Positions 36,331 to 45,924 of a DNA stretch of 64,000 nt are shown here, piece by piece (the first letter of the stretch is position 1; the number at the start of each line of letters is the position of its first letter). The notes under the pieces were generated by a model. The model was not told the DNA's origin. It worked only from the letters and a program-made list of their open reading frames with translations, and ran no database searches. This DNA comes from Gordonibacter urolithinfaciens (GTDB taxonomy: Bacteria; Actinomycetota; Coriobacteriia; Coriobacteriales; Eggerthellaceae): NCBI RefSeq assembly GCF_900199375.1, contig NZ_LT900217.1, positions 2,418,001 to 2,482,000 on the forward strand, written 5' to 3'. The position numbers and the translations under genes were made by a program.

Positions 36331-38625
36331 TCACTCCTCTACCTTGCCGATGGTGCACAGCTGCGACTTGTACGACGCTCCCAAGCCCACCTTGCCGGGA
36401 CGCATGGGGACGAGCTTGTTGATATTGGACTCCATCACGCCGAACAGCGTGCCGTCCTCGGGCCCGCGCTCGGGGAACCACCAGGCGTGGTCGGCCGAGA
36501 CGGTGTCCTTGCGGATGCGGGTGGTGAGCTCCGCCTTCTGGCGGCACGAGCCGAAGTTGTTCTCGATGGTCACCCAGTCGCCGTCGGCTATGCCGTAGGC
36601 GGCCGCCGTCTCGGGGTGGATGAGCACGGTTGGGTCGGGATGCAGGCGGCGCATGGACGGGCTCTGGCGGTGCTCCGAATGGAAGAAGCCCCAAGGACGT
36701 GCGCCGGTGGTGAGCACGAGCGGGTACTTCTCGGCGAGCTCGGGCGCCGACACCGGGCTCTCGGGCGGCTCCTCGTAATCGGCTAGGGGCGACAGGCCGA
36801 AGTGCAGCATCTCCGGGCAGTAGAAGTTGTAGCGGCCGGTGGACGTGGCGAAGCCCACCGTGCCGTCGCGGCGCAGCAACCCTTTCTCGTGCTTGTTGTA
36901 CTCGAACTCGGGGTAGGCCCAGGTGCGCTCGCGCAGCGTCTCGTAGGTATAGCCGGTCTTGCGCAGCAGGTAGTCGTAGAAGCCCTGCTCGTCATCCCAC
37001 TTCTTGTGAGCCTCGTCGGTGAAGCGGCTGCCCGTCTCGTAGATGATGCGCTGGTCCGACTTGCACTCGCCCAAGGGCTCCACGGCCTGCGCGATGGCGC
37101 CGAGCGCGTAGGGCTGGTGCCCGGTGATGCCGATGCGCTCCGCGAAGCACGCGGCGGGCAGCAGCACGTCGGCGCAGGCGAGCGCCGTGGGGGTGAGGAA
37201 CAGGTCCACCACCACGTTGAACTCCATCTTCTGCAGCGCGGGCAGGATGCGCTGGGGCTGGGCGCCCATGCAGGCGATGGCGTTGTTCTGCATCATGAAC
37301 ATGGCCTTGATGGGGTAGGGCTCGCCTGTCTCCATGGCCTCGAGCAGCATGTCGGGGCTGATGGCGGCCATGGCCTTGAGCGCAGGGTACTTGAAGTTCA
37401 TGGTGCGTCCCTGGTCCTTGACCGGCTCTGAGCACCCTTCCCATACCTTCTCGCGCGGCATCCATGTCACGCTCATATCCCATACGGGGTTCGCGGCCAC
37501 CATGGTGCCGGGCTTCTCGAAGTTGCCGGTGAGCGCCATGAGGTCGAAGCACGCCATGCCGGTGATGAAGCCCTCGGAGGTGTGGTCCATCGCCACGCCC
37601 CATTGCAGGCAGCACGACTTCGCGCGGCCGATCTTGCGGGCCGCCTCCACGATGAGGTCCTCGGGCACGCCGCAGGTCTCGGCGGCGAAGGCGGGCGTGT
37701 ACTTCTTCACGTGCTCGGCGAACTCGTCGAAGCCGTAGCACCAGCAGCTCACGAACTCCTTGTCTTCCAGGCCCTCCTCGATGATGACGTTGCAGAGCGC
37801 GAGCGCGAGCGCCGCGTCGGTGCCGGGGCGCACCTGGAACCACACGTCGGCCTTGCCGGCCACCCAGGTGAGCTTCGGGTCCATGACCATGAGCTTGCTG
37901 CCGCGCTTCATGCTCTCCACGATCCAGTGGCCGAGCGTGCCGTCGGAGTTGGCCACCACCGGGTTGTTGCCCCATACGAGGATGTACTCGGGCGCCTCCC
38001 AGCGAGGGTCGTCGTAGCGGTCGGGGAAGAACTGCGCGTAGTCGCACACGAACAGCCCGCCCGCCTTGAGCGCGGTTGAGAAGATGCGCGGCGCGTAACA
38101 CGCCTGGCCCGACAGGAACCCGGTGCCGTAGTTGGGCGTGCCCAGGTACTGGGCCATGAGCGGCCCGTAGCCGTTGATGTCGCGGCCGGTGCCCTGCGTG
38201 ACCCAGATGGCCTCGTTGCCGTACTGCTCGATGACGGCCTTCATCTCCCGCTCGATGATGTCGTAGGCCTCGTCCCACGTTATGCGTTCGAAGGCGTTCT
38301 TGCCGCGGTCCTCCTTGGCGCGCTTCATGGGGTATTTCAGGCGGTCCTCATGGTAGAGCATCTCCTTGAACGCCAGGCACCGCGGGCAGAGGCGCCCCTG
38401 GTTGTAGGGGTTCTCCGGGTCGCCCTCTATCTTCTCCAGCACCCCGTCCCTCACGTACATGAGCACGCCGCAGTTGTCGTGGCATCCCGGGCCCGACCGC
38501 GCGTTGGAGCGGATGACCGTGCAGCCGTCCTCCTCCCACGTCCACTTGCGTCCGCTCGGGTCGTCCTGCGTGGGCGGCGTCGGCACGCCCTGGGCGGGGT
38601 TCCCGCCTGTTAACATCTCTGACAT
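36331..38625 (-). CDS. Molybdopterin oxidoreductase, paralogue of the sigma-54-controlled enzyme
   Basis: A 764-residue DMSO-reductase-family enzyme. C48-x3-C52-x27-C80 with the first cluster Cys missing (Gly45 instead), exactly as in the enzyme at 5427. The GxACYxPR segment (Cys176), RPGTDAALALALCN and HAWWFPERGP are present. No Tat signal; ATG follows AGGAGGAGCC. It sits between its small ferredoxin and the transhydroxylase genes, all on the minus strand. The neighbours suggest an aromatic or polyphenolic substrate, such as ring dehydroxylation, but this is inference. Confidence 0.9.
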   Translation of the reverse strand: MSEMLTGGNPAQGVPTPPTQDDPSGRKWTWEEDGCTVIRSNARSGPGCHDNCGVLMYVRDGVLEKIEGDPENPYNQGRLCPRCLAFKEMLYHEDRLKYPMKRAKEDRGKNAFERITWDEAYDIIEREMKAVIEQYGNEAIWVTQGTGRDINGYGPLMAQYLGTPNYGTGFLSGQACYAPRIFSTALKAGGLFVCDYAQFFPDRYDDPRWEAPEYILVWGNNPVVANSDGTLGHWIVESMKRGSKLMVMDPKLTWVAGKADVWFQVRPGTDAALALALCNVIIEEGLEDKEFVSCWCYGFDEFAEHVKKYTPAFAAETCGVPEDLIVEAARKIGRAKSCCLQWGVAMDHTSEGFITGMACFDLMALTGNFEKPGTMVAANPVWDMSVTWMPREKVWEGCSEPVKDQGRTMNFKYPALKAMAAISPDMLLEAMETGEPYPIKAMFMMQNNAIACMGAQPQRILPALQKMEFNVVVDLFLTPTALACADVLLPAACFAERIGITGHQPYALGAIAQAVEPLGECKSDQRIIYETGSRFTDEAHKKWDDEQGFYDYLLRKTGYTYETLRERTWAYPEFEYNKHEKGLLRRDGTVGFATSTGRYNFYCPEMLHFGLSPLADYEEPPESPVSAPELAEKYPLVLTTGARPWGFFHSEHRQSPSMRRLHPDPTVLIHPETAAAYGIADGDWVTIENNFGSCRQKAELTTRIRKDTVSADHAWWFPERGPEDGTLFGVMESNINKLVPMRPGKVGLGASYKSQLCTIGKVEE

Positions 38626-38651
38626 GGCTCCTCCTCACCTGGTTCGTCTGA

Positions 38652-38690
38652 GCGTCGAGGGCCGCGGCCGTGCGGCGCGGCCCTCGACGC
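38652..38690 (-). other. Intercistronic hairpin
   Basis: A perfect 15-bp stem (GCGTCGAGGGCCGCG / CGCGGCCCTCGACGC) fills the 70-base gap between the transhydroxylase small-subunit gene and the next molybdoenzyme gene. No T-tract; it could set relative expression. Confidence 0.65.
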
Positions 38691-38695
38691 GGGGT

Positions 38696-39520
38696 TTACG
38701 CTTCGGCCCGGTACAGCTCGATCGGGCCCATGTTGCGGTCCTCGTCCACGGTCGAGGCCTCCAGCACGCGCGTGAGGTAGCCCTCGGCCTCCGCGTACAC
38801 GCGCCAGCCGGCTGCGCCCACCTGGTGGAACCAGAAGTCGCCGAACTCGTCGGCCTCGGTCGCCAGCACCTCGCCCGTGGCCAGGTTCTCGGCCGTCACC
38901 CTGGCGCCGGGGACCACCTCGTCGGCCTCCGGGTCCACCACGACGCCGGCCAGGAAGCGCCTCGGCAGGTTGAGGTAGAACACCCGGGGCCTGTCCGCCC
39001 CCGCGCGCCCGGGAACGAGCGCCTCGGAAGCCGCGATCTCGGCGGCGAGGTCCTCCTCGTCGCCGAAGCGCAGGGCTCCGTGCGGGCACACGTCCACGCA
39101 GTGCGGCGCCTCGCCGGCGTCCACGAGGTGGGCGCAGCCGGTGCACTTCTGGGGTATGGCCAGCTCTTCGTTCCAGAAGATCGCGCCGTAGGGGCACGCC
39201 TCCACGAGCTCGCGCCTCCCGGCCGCCTTCTCCGGGTCCACGATCACCAGCCCGTCCTCGCGGCGGTAGACCGCCTCGGGCGCCGCGGCCATGCAGGGCG
39301 CGTTCTCGCAGTGCTGGCAGCGGTGCATGACGTAGGACACCCTCACCTTCGGCACCTGGCCGCGCACGCGCTCCTCGATGCGGCACCAGAAGTGGCCCGT
39401 GTCGGGCTGGGGCCTCGACCAGGGGCTCCAGTCGTTGTCCACGTGCTCGTCCTTGCAGGCTATCTGGCAGTTGCGGCAGCCGTTGCACTTGGCCGCGTCG
39501 AACACGAACACCTTGCCCAT
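38696..39520 (-). CDS. athS: Pyrogallol hydroxytransferase small subunit
   Basis: A 274-residue Fe-S subunit with twelve cluster cysteines (12/15/18/22; 68/71/76/109; 126/129/141/145), enough for three [4Fe-4S] clusters, followed by a C-terminal beta-barrel/Cna-B-like domain (about 188-270, LAGVVVDPEADEVVPGARVTA). This odd domain pair and the length match the small subunit of Pelobacter acidigallici transhydroxylase (about 275 residues). It begins five bases after the large-subunit gene. The Fe-S chain keeps the Mo site at the right oxidation level; no net electron transfer is needed for the known reaction. Confidence 0.85.
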   Translation of the reverse strand: MGKVFVFDAAKCNGCRNCQIACKDEHVDNDWSPWSRPQPDTGHFWCRIEERVRGQVPKVRVSYVMHRCQHCENAPCMAAAPEAVYRREDGLVIVDPEKAAGRRELVEACPYGAIFWNEELAIPQKCTGCAHLVDAGEAPHCVDVCPHGALRFGDEEDLAAEIAASEALVPGRAGADRPRVFYLNLPRRFLAGVVVDPEADEVVPGARVTAENLATGEVLATEADEFGDFWFHQVGAAGWRVYAEAEGYLTRVLEASTVDEDRNMGPIELYRAEA

Positions 39521-39524
39521 ATCC

Positions 39525-42146
39525 CTACTCCCCTTCCTTGCCGTCGACCACGCGGGCGGTTGCCACCAGGCCGCACTCGGGCTCGTAGTCGCGCCCGAAC
39601 GCCTCCGGGTACTGCTCGGCCAGCGCGAACACGTCGACCTTCTCGATGTTCACCAGGAAACCGCTCGTCACCTCGCCGTGCGCGTTCTTGGACGTGGTGG
39701 CCGTGGGGGCGATGAGGTTGTTCGCCCCGCCGCGGTCCAGGCCGCCCTCGCCCAGCACGATGGTGTCGCAGCGTGCGCCGTGGTCCTGGTACACGGCCCC
39801 GGGCATGATACGCTCCGTGACGATGACGCCGCCGAGCACCGCACCGCGCTCGTTGTACACCTTCACGACGTCGCCCGTCGAAAGTCCCAGCTTGCCCGCG
39901 TCCACGGGGTTCACCCATACCGGCTCGTACTTGTAGCCGTCGGGGCCCGTCACCTTGCAGGTCTCGATCTCGCGGAACCAGGTGACGTCGTCATGCTGCG
40001 CGTGCACGCGGAAGTGCGGGTGGTTCGAGACGAGCAGGAAGGGGTACTTCCGCCCGCGCTCCAGGTACTGGCGCTCCTGGTGGCCGGCGCCCTCGTCGAT
40101 CCAGTGCGGGATGGGCCCGCGCTCGCGGTCGTCGGGGAAGTAGTGCGAGAGCGTGGTTGAGTAGTACTCCAGCTTGCCCGACGGCGTGCGCAGCGGGTGC
40201 CCCTCGGGGTCGTCGTGGAACTGGCGGATGCCGGCGGGGATGTCCTTCCAGTCCTCGCGCGTGGGGAAGGCGTAGTACTGCCTCTCCTTGAACTCCTCGA
40301 ACGTGAGGTCCTCGGGAACACCGCTCGTCTCGAAGCCTACCTTGATCCACTCGTCGTCGGTCTTGCCGCCCAGGTACTTGTCCAGCATGCCCTCGTAGAC
40401 GCCGCCGTACTGCTCGAGCGCGCGGGCAACCTCGGCGACGACCTCCTTGTCGGACTTCGACTCGCCGATGGGCTGGATGGCTTGGCGCTCGTAGAACACG
40501 ACGTTCCACTGGCCGGAATCGCAGTCGGTGCCGATGTCCTCCGTCTCGAACTTCGTGTTGGAGGGCAGGATGATATCGGCGAACAGGGTGTCGTTCTCCA
40601 TCCAGGGATGCTGCACGACCACGCACTCGATGGACTCGTGGCGCAGGGCGTCCTGCATCTTGAAGCCGCCGTTCCAGCAGGTCTCCCAGCAGGGGGAGTC
40701 CGACCACACCATATGGATGCGGCTGCCGCCCTCGGGCGGGAACGTGTAGGGCCCGTCGAACTGGTCCTCGCGCGGGAAGCCGGCCGCGATATGCCCGTAC
40801 CACTGCACGGGCGGGTTCATGATGGCCTCGGGAATCATGGTCTTGGGGATGAAGCTGGCCTTCGTGCCGGTCACGTAGCCGCGGTAGGCGGCGCCGAGGC
40901 TGGGTATGTGCACCGAGGGCGGCAGCGGATCGAGCGTGGGGATGCCGAACAGCGTCCACTCCATGAACTTGAACTGGTTCGCGCCGGGCTTGCCGACGCC
41001 CTGCATGCCGAGCAGCGCCACCTCGAGGCGCGCGGGCTCGTGCGCGAAGCAGGAGCGGATAAACGATCCGCCGTTGCAGTGCGCGATGGACACGGCGTGC
41101 GCGGCCCAGTAGCGGGCGAGGGCCTTGATGGTGTAGGAGGGCACGCCGCAAATGCGCTCGGCCCACTTCGGGGTCTTCGGCACGCCGTCCTCGCCGCCCA
41201 GCACGTAGTGCCTGAAGTTCTCGAAGCCCACGGCATGCGTGTCGAGGTAGGCCTGGTCGTAGGTGCCCTCCTTGATCCACGTGTAGGCGATGGCCAGCTG
41301 CAGCGCGGCGTCGGTGTTGGGCAGCACGGGAATCCACTTGTCGGCGTGCACGGCGTTGGTGTAGTTCACGTCGGGCGAGATGTGTATCTGCTTGATGCCG
41401 AGCTCGGTGAACCAGTAGCACAGGCGGCTCGCCATGTAGCCGCCCCAGCCGAGTGGCGTGGTCTCGGGGTCGCAGCCCCAGAAGAGCACCGCGTCGCCGT
41501 GCTCCGAGATATCCTTGATGACGTTGTTCTGCTGGTTCTGCTGGCCGAGCGGGTCCATGCCCCAGACGTGCTTGGCGCCCCAGTACCAGCCCTCCCAGCT
41601 GTCGGGCTGGCGGGCCTGCAGGGTGAAGCCGCCGCAGAGGTCGAGGAGCTGGGTGATGCAGCCGTGCGCTGCGTGGACGACCTTCGTCTCGCCGTGGCCG
41701 TCGATCTCGCACAGGATGGCCTCGGGGCTGTACTCGTCGTGCATGCGCTTGATCTCGCCAGCCACGATCTGCGCGGCCTCGTCCCAGCTGATGCGCTCGT
41801 AACCGCTCGTGCCGCGCGTCTCGGGGTGCCGCTCGCCGTTCGGGTCCCAGTCCACGCGCTTCATCGGATAGGGAATGCGGTTCTTCGAGTACACGCGCTT
41901 CTTGTAGCACAGCGACAGCGGCGAGATGAGCGTCTTGAAGCCCGGCTCGAAGGTCTTGCCGCGCGCCTCGAGCTTCCAGGCGTTCAGCTCCTCGGGCGTC
42001 TGGTGCTCGTCGAAGTGGAACGGGCGGATGCGCAGGATCTTGTCCTGCTCCTCGTCGATGTCGACCGTGCACGCGTTCGCGCCGAGCCCGAAGCTGTCGA
42101 AGCCCAGGCCCTTCACGATGGGCGTGCCCTTCACGTTGGTGGTCAT
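39525..42146 (-). CDS. athL: Pyrogallol hydroxytransferase large subunit
   Basis: An 873-residue bis-MGD subunit without the N-terminal Fe-S cysteines, as in the transhydroxylase of Pelobacter acidigallici (about 875 residues). Asp182-Ser183-Trp184 (PDSWEG) corresponds to the known Asp-Ser-Trp at the Mo site, Ser being the Mo ligand, and His151 (DGHGE) fits the catalytic His. The enzyme converts pyrogallol to phloroglucinol using tetrahydroxybenzene as cosubstrate, the key step in anaerobic gallate and polyphenol breakdown. ATG follows AGGAGAGG. A closely related catechol- or resorcinol-type activity cannot be excluded. Phloroglucinol reductase is not in the window. Confidence 0.85.
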   Translation of the reverse strand: MTTNVKGTPIVKGLGFDSFGLGANACTVDIDEEQDKILRIRPFHFDEHQTPEELNAWKLEARGKTFEPGFKTLISPLSLCYKKRVYSKNRIPYPMKRVDWDPNGERHPETRGTSGYERISWDEAAQIVAGEIKRMHDEYSPEAILCEIDGHGETKVVHAAHGCITQLLDLCGGFTLQARQPDSWEGWYWGAKHVWGMDPLGQQNQQNNVIKDISEHGDAVLFWGCDPETTPLGWGGYMASRLCYWFTELGIKQIHISPDVNYTNAVHADKWIPVLPNTDAALQLAIAYTWIKEGTYDQAYLDTHAVGFENFRHYVLGGEDGVPKTPKWAERICGVPSYTIKALARYWAAHAVSIAHCNGGSFIRSCFAHEPARLEVALLGMQGVGKPGANQFKFMEWTLFGIPTLDPLPPSVHIPSLGAAYRGYVTGTKASFIPKTMIPEAIMNPPVQWYGHIAAGFPREDQFDGPYTFPPEGGSRIHMVWSDSPCWETCWNGGFKMQDALRHESIECVVVQHPWMENDTLFADIILPSNTKFETEDIGTDCDSGQWNVVFYERQAIQPIGESKSDKEVVAEVARALEQYGGVYEGMLDKYLGGKTDDEWIKVGFETSGVPEDLTFEEFKERQYYAFPTREDWKDIPAGIRQFHDDPEGHPLRTPSGKLEYYSTTLSHYFPDDRERGPIPHWIDEGAGHQERQYLERGRKYPFLLVSNHPHFRVHAQHDDVTWFREIETCKVTGPDGYKYEPVWVNPVDAGKLGLSTGDVVKVYNERGAVLGGVIVTERIMPGAVYQDHGARCDTIVLGEGGLDRGGANNLIAPTATTSKNAHGEVTSGFLVNIEKVDVFALAEQYPEAFGRDYEPECGLVATARVVDGKEGE

Positions 42147-42198
42147 GCGTTGCTCTCCTCTCCTCTTGGCTTCCCTTCGAAACCTTCCCGCTCTCCCC

Positions 42199-42423
42199 TT
42201 ACGCGGTGGGCGCGGGCGGCTTGGGCACGCTCGGCGCCTTCGGCGCCCCGGGCACGCCGGGGACCGGCGGCGGGGTGGGAGCGCCCGGGGGCGTGGGGAT
42301 CCCGGGCATCGGCGCCGCCTTGGCGCCGCAGCTCGGGCAGGCGTCGGCCTTCGGGTCGACCTCGGCGCCGCACTTGGGGCACTTCACGGGTCCGTTGTCG
42401 ACGGTGGGTGGTCTGAAGCACAT
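42199..42423 (-). CDS. Zinc-ribbon protein with Pro-rich tail
   Basis: A 74-residue protein: MCFRP start, one zinc ribbon (CPKC-x11-CPSC), then a Pro/Gly/Ala tail (PGIPTPPGAPTPPPVPG). The ATG at 42423 follows AGAGAGGACG. It is first in the transhydroxylase operon and is clearly related to the protein at 8191, which sits in the other molybdoenzyme operon. Role unknown. Confidence 0.8.
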   Translation of the reverse strand: MCFRPPTVDNGPVKCPKCGAEVDPKADACPSCGAKAAPMPGIPTPPGAPTPPPVPGVPGAPKAPSVPKPPAPTA

Positions 42424-42557
42424 GGTTCGTCCTCTCTGCGTGCAGGGCCGCGTGGTCGTGGTGCGGCGGTTGCCGGATGCCCCCTGCAAAGCGACCGGCC
42501 AGTGTGGAGCGGCGATCGAGGCGGGCGGTTGTGCGCTTAGCGCGGGAACGCTAAAAT

Positions 42558-42600
42558 GCCCGCATGCGGGAAGGGCAATCGCCTCCTCCCGTATGCGGGC
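42558..42600. promoter_or_regulatory. Inverted repeat in the divergent promoter region
   Basis: GCCCGCATGCGGGA (42558-42571) and TCCCGTATGCGGGC (42587-42600) form a 14-bp inverted repeat with one mismatch. It lies between the transhydroxylase operon and the luxR-type gene and is a candidate binding site for that regulator. No gene is seen in 42424-42696. Confidence 0.5.
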
Positions 42601-42696
42601 AGTATTCTTCGTTGGGGGAAAATTATCTACCGCTGCTAAGGTTGAATTGCGGGAATAGGCCGGAACATTATCATACTCTGATGTTGAGGAGCGGGG

Positions 42697-44196
42697 ATGA
42701 CACCTTATTCACCTGCGGAAACAGCTTCAACCGAGACAAGGACGCCCGATGATCTGCGCCTGACCTACGTCCTTGCCACCATCGGCTTCGCGTTCCTCAT
42801 CGGGTGGGAGCTGTCGGCCACCTTCAGTCCCTCCCTCGCCCTCCTCGGGTTCTGCGATGTGCGGGAGGCCACGGCCCTGCGCATCGTGTCGGTGCTGACG
42901 CTGGCGGCCACGTTCGCGTTCTGCGCATGGAAGGCCGATTGGGCTTTCGAGAACCGCAACCGCCTGTTTGCCATCGGCTCGCTGCTCGCGCTCGCGGCGG
43001 TGGCGAACGCGTTCGTGAACACGGCGTTCGCGGGCATCCCGCTTGCCGTCTCGGTGGTCTCCTGGGCCCTGTTCGGCGTTGCCCAGGGAAGCATCATGAT
43101 GTACTGGTGCGTGTTCTTCAGCCTGATTCCCACCCGGCGTACCGCGGTGGCCATCGGGCTGGGCTCCATCGGGGGCACGCTGCTGTTCGTCTTTGCCAAC
43201 GCCTCGGACACCCAGTGGCTCAACCTGTCGGAGATCACGCTGTTCATCGTGGGGTCGGTGGGGTTGGCGGCCTACCTTTCCACGCGCATCCCCGCCGAGC
43301 GCATCCTGCCCGTGGGGGCATTTCGCCGCACGAAGGTGCTGACGGTGCCGGCCGCGCTGTCGGTTGCCAGCCAGGGGGCGGTGTACGGGTTCATGGCCAT
43401 CGAGCTGTGCTCCATGGGCCAGGAGGTGGCCGTCATCGGGGGCGCGAGCGGGCTGGTGGGCACGCTGGTGGCGCTTCTGTGGGCGGTGCTCGGGTCCAAG
43501 GTGGACGTGGACATGGCGGTCGTCCAGCGCATCTCGCTGCCCGTCCTCATGGCCGGCATGCTGCTGTTTCCGTTCTTCGACGGGCCGGGGCGGGTGGTGT
43601 GCGGCGGCATGATCATCGCCGCGCTCGCGCATTCGACCATCGTGGGATGGTGCACCACGAGCATCGACAACTACGAGTTCCGGCTGCATCCGGTGGATCG
43701 GTTCGCCCTGCGCCAGACCCCCAGCTACCTGGGTTTCCTGGCCGGGTCGGCGGTGGCCTACCTCGCGGTGTTCGCGTATCCGCTTGCGGGGACGCAACTC
43801 GACCTGCTGATGGTGGCGTTCGCCTTGGTGCTGGTCGTGGCGTTCTGCGTGTACGGGGGCGACGACGCCCAGGTGCGGAAGCGGTTGAACGAGCTGCTGG
43901 CGCCTCCTGCCGCGGAACGGGCTCTCGAAGCCGCAGGGGATGCCGGTGCCGACCAGTCGGGGCCTGGCTTCTTCAGGAAACGCTGCGAGCTCGTGGCCCA
44001 GCGCTACGGCCTTACGCCGCGCGAGGAGGAGGTGTTCCTGCTGCTGGCCAAGGGGCGCAACGCCGAGCACATCGCCGAGCAGCTGGTGGTGAGCCCGGCC
44101 ACGGCCAAGTCCCACATCTACCACATCTACCGCAAGCTTGATATCAGCTCGCAGCAGCATCTCATGAACATCGTGGAGGACTACGACGGGGAATAG
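42697..44196 (+). CDS. LuxR-family regulator with multi-pass membrane N-terminus
   Basis: A 499-residue protein: about 12 hydrophobic helices arranged like an MFS carrier (residues 20-390), a short linker, and a C-terminal LuxR/GerE HTH (LTPREEEVFLLLAKGRNAEHIAEQLVVSPATAKSH). This architecture is abundant in Eggerthellaceae, where members beside catechol-dehydroxylase genes sense their substrates. It is divergent from the transhydroxylase operon and probably controls it, with the membrane half as the sensor. The start follows GGAGCGGGG. Confidence 0.92.
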   Translation: MTPYSPAETASTETRTPDDLRLTYVLATIGFAFLIGWELSATFSPSLALLGFCDVREATALRIVSVLTLAATFAFCAWKADWAFENRNRLFAIGSLLALAAVANAFVNTAFAGIPLAVSVVSWALFGVAQGSIMMYWCVFFSLIPTRRTAVAIGLGSIGGTLLFVFANASDTQWLNLSEITLFIVGSVGLAAYLSTRIPAERILPVGAFRRTKVLTVPAALSVASQGAVYGFMAIELCSMGQEVAVIGGASGLVGTLVALLWAVLGSKVDVDMAVVQRISLPVLMAGMLLFPFFDGPGRVVCGGMIIAALAHSTIVGWCTTSIDNYEFRLHPVDRFALRQTPSYLGFLAGSAVAYLAVFAYPLAGTQLDLLMVAFALVLVVAFCVYGGDDAQVRKRLNELLAPPAAERALEAAGDAGADQSGPGFFRKRCELVAQRYGLTPREEEVFLLLAKGRNAEHIAEQLVVSPATAKSHIYHIYRKLDISSQQHLMNIVEDYDGE

Positions 44197-44300
44197 GGGC
44201 GCGGTACCCTGGCTGGTCGAAGCGTGCTGTACGGGCGGTGCGCCTCGGCCGGCCGACGACCCCTGCCTCGCAGAGATGCGGCCTGATGGGAGGCGGTGTG

Positions 44301-44338
44301 CGTCGAAAAAGCCTTGGAACCGCTTGCGGTTCCAAGGC
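44301..44338 (-). terminator. Rho-independent terminator of the DASS gene
   Basis: On the minus strand, a 13-bp stem (GCCTTGGAACCGC / GCGGTTCCAAGGC, loop of two) is followed by TTTTTCG. It lies 33 bases after the transporter stop codon. Confidence 0.85.
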
Positions 44339-44371
44339 CTTCGTGTGCGGAGCGCAGGTGGGGAAGGGGGC

Positions 44372-45784
44372 TTACAGGCCCATGACCCCCACGATGAACG
44401 GCATCCAGGCGGCCATGATGAGCACGAGGGCCACCGAGGGCACGATGCCGGTCTTGAACATGTCGCCGAAGGTGTAGTAACCCTCGCCGTAGGTCAGCAT
44501 GACCGTGGGGTTCACGGGCATGAGGTAGTTGCCCGCAACGACCACGGCCAGCGCGATGGTGGGCACGGCCGGCGACACGCCGAAGCCGGCGCACAGCGCG
44601 ATCATGATGGGCAGGAAGATGCCCAGGATGGCCACGCCGATGGGGCACACGGTGTGCAGCAGGTAGATGAGCGCGAGCAGGAGCGCGAAGGCTGCGAAGA
44701 AGCCCAGGTCCATGACGCCGCTGCCCGAGATGGCTCCGGCGAGGAACGCCGCGCCGCCCGTGGCCTCCACCACGCCGCCCATGGACATGATGGTGCCGCA
44801 CATGATGACGATGCCCCACGGCACGGAGCCCTGGAACTCCTTCCAGGTGAGCAGGTCCATGCCCGGCAGGAACATGACGGTCAGGCCGATGAGGGCGACC
44901 ACCGTGGCGTTGAGGACGGGAACCCAGTTGCCCACGATCCACAGCACCAGCATGGCGCCGATCACGAGGATGGCCTTCACCTCGTAGGCCTCGATCTTCT
45001 TGGCGCCGGCGGCCTGGTCGCGGATGCCCTGCAGGCAGGAGTCGGCGATGGGCTCGGGCTTGAGGATGGCCGTGATGAAGAACCAGCAGATGGGCGTCAT
45101 GATGATGACGACGGGCAGGGCGACGAGCACCCAGTCGAGGAACGAGATGGAAGTGCCGGTGGCCTGCTGCAAAATGTTCATGGCCACGACGTTGAACGAG
45201 CTGCCGGCAGGCGTGGCCATGCCGCCGGTGACGGCGGCGATGGGGATGCCGATCATGAGGCAGCGGCCCAGGTTCGACTGCAGCGGCTTGGCATCGGCGG
45301 CCTTGAGGATGGTGAGCGCGAAGCCCAGGAACAGCACCGTGCAGGGCACGTCGGACATGACCGTGGACACGAGCGTGGTGGCGCACATGAAGCCCAGCAC
45401 GAGCTTGCGCGAGTTGGCGCCGGTCCAGCCTATGAGCGCGTTGATGAGGCGCACGCCCCAGTTCGTCTTGAGCATGATGACGGGCATCGAGAACACCGCG
45501 ATGATGAAGAGCAGCGCGGGGCTGGCGAAGCCGCCGATGGCCTTGCCCAGGTTGTCGACCACGCCGAGCACCGGGCACAGCACGACGACGAGCAGGGCGG
45601 TGGCGCCCAGGGGCAGGGCCGAGGTGACCCACAGCGCCACGAGCGCGCCCAGGATGCCGAGCGCGGTGGCTCCTTGGTGCGAGAGGGCCTCGGAGCCCGG
45701 AACCAGGAAGCCGATGGCGAGGCAGACAATCGCCAATCCTATCCCGATCAGGCGTTTTGCCATTGGAACGTTGGTGTTTTCCAT
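44372..45784 (-). CDS. DASS/SLC13-type anion transporter
   Basis: A 470-residue membrane protein of the divalent anion:Na+ symporter family, with about 11-12 helices, an N-terminal GATALGILGALVALWVTSALPLGATALLV region, the first substrate/Na+ loop ATPAGSSFN and the second MPVNPTVML. Members carry dicarboxylates, tricarboxylates or sulfate. Start follows AAGGAGGTACAACGC. It is divergent from an MFS gene, and the shared region contains the 17-bp motif also found in front of the acyl-CoA operon, so it may import that pathway's acid. Confidence 0.9.
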   Translation of the reverse strand: MENTNVPMAKRLIGIGLAIVCLAIGFLVPGSEALSHQGATALGILGALVALWVTSALPLGATALLVVVLCPVLGVVDNLGKAIGGFASPALLFIIAVFSMPVIMLKTNWGVRLINALIGWTGANSRKLVLGFMCATTLVSTVMSDVPCTVLFLGFALTILKAADAKPLQSNLGRCLMIGIPIAAVTGGMATPAGSSFNVVAMNILQQATGTSISFLDWVLVALPVVIIMTPICWFFITAILKPEPIADSCLQGIRDQAAGAKKIEAYEVKAILVIGAMLVLWIVGNWVPVLNATVVALIGLTVMFLPGMDLLTWKEFQGSVPWGIVIMCGTIMSMGGVVEATGGAAFLAGAISGSGVMDLGFFAAFALLLALIYLLHTVCPIGVAILGIFLPIMIALCAGFGVSPAVPTIALAVVVAGNYLMPVNPTVMLTYGEGYYTFGDMFKTGIVPSVALVLIMAAWMPFIVGVMGL

Positions 45785-45924
45785 GCGTTGTACCTCCTTG
45801 TTGAGAGAGTGCGGTGCATTTTTCCGCCGGTGCGGAGCCGGGTTCCCAGTCCGGTGCAGAGCTCTCGATCGCCGCGGCCCCCTGCCGCGTGCCCCGCATT
45901 ATAGAGACCGCCTTCGACAAGGGG

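Noticed and set aside
35261-36598. Long plus-strand frame across the intergenic region and the ferredoxin gene
   Set aside because: Runs antisense to the well-supported minus-strand ferredoxin and molybdoenzyme genes, with no ribosome site.
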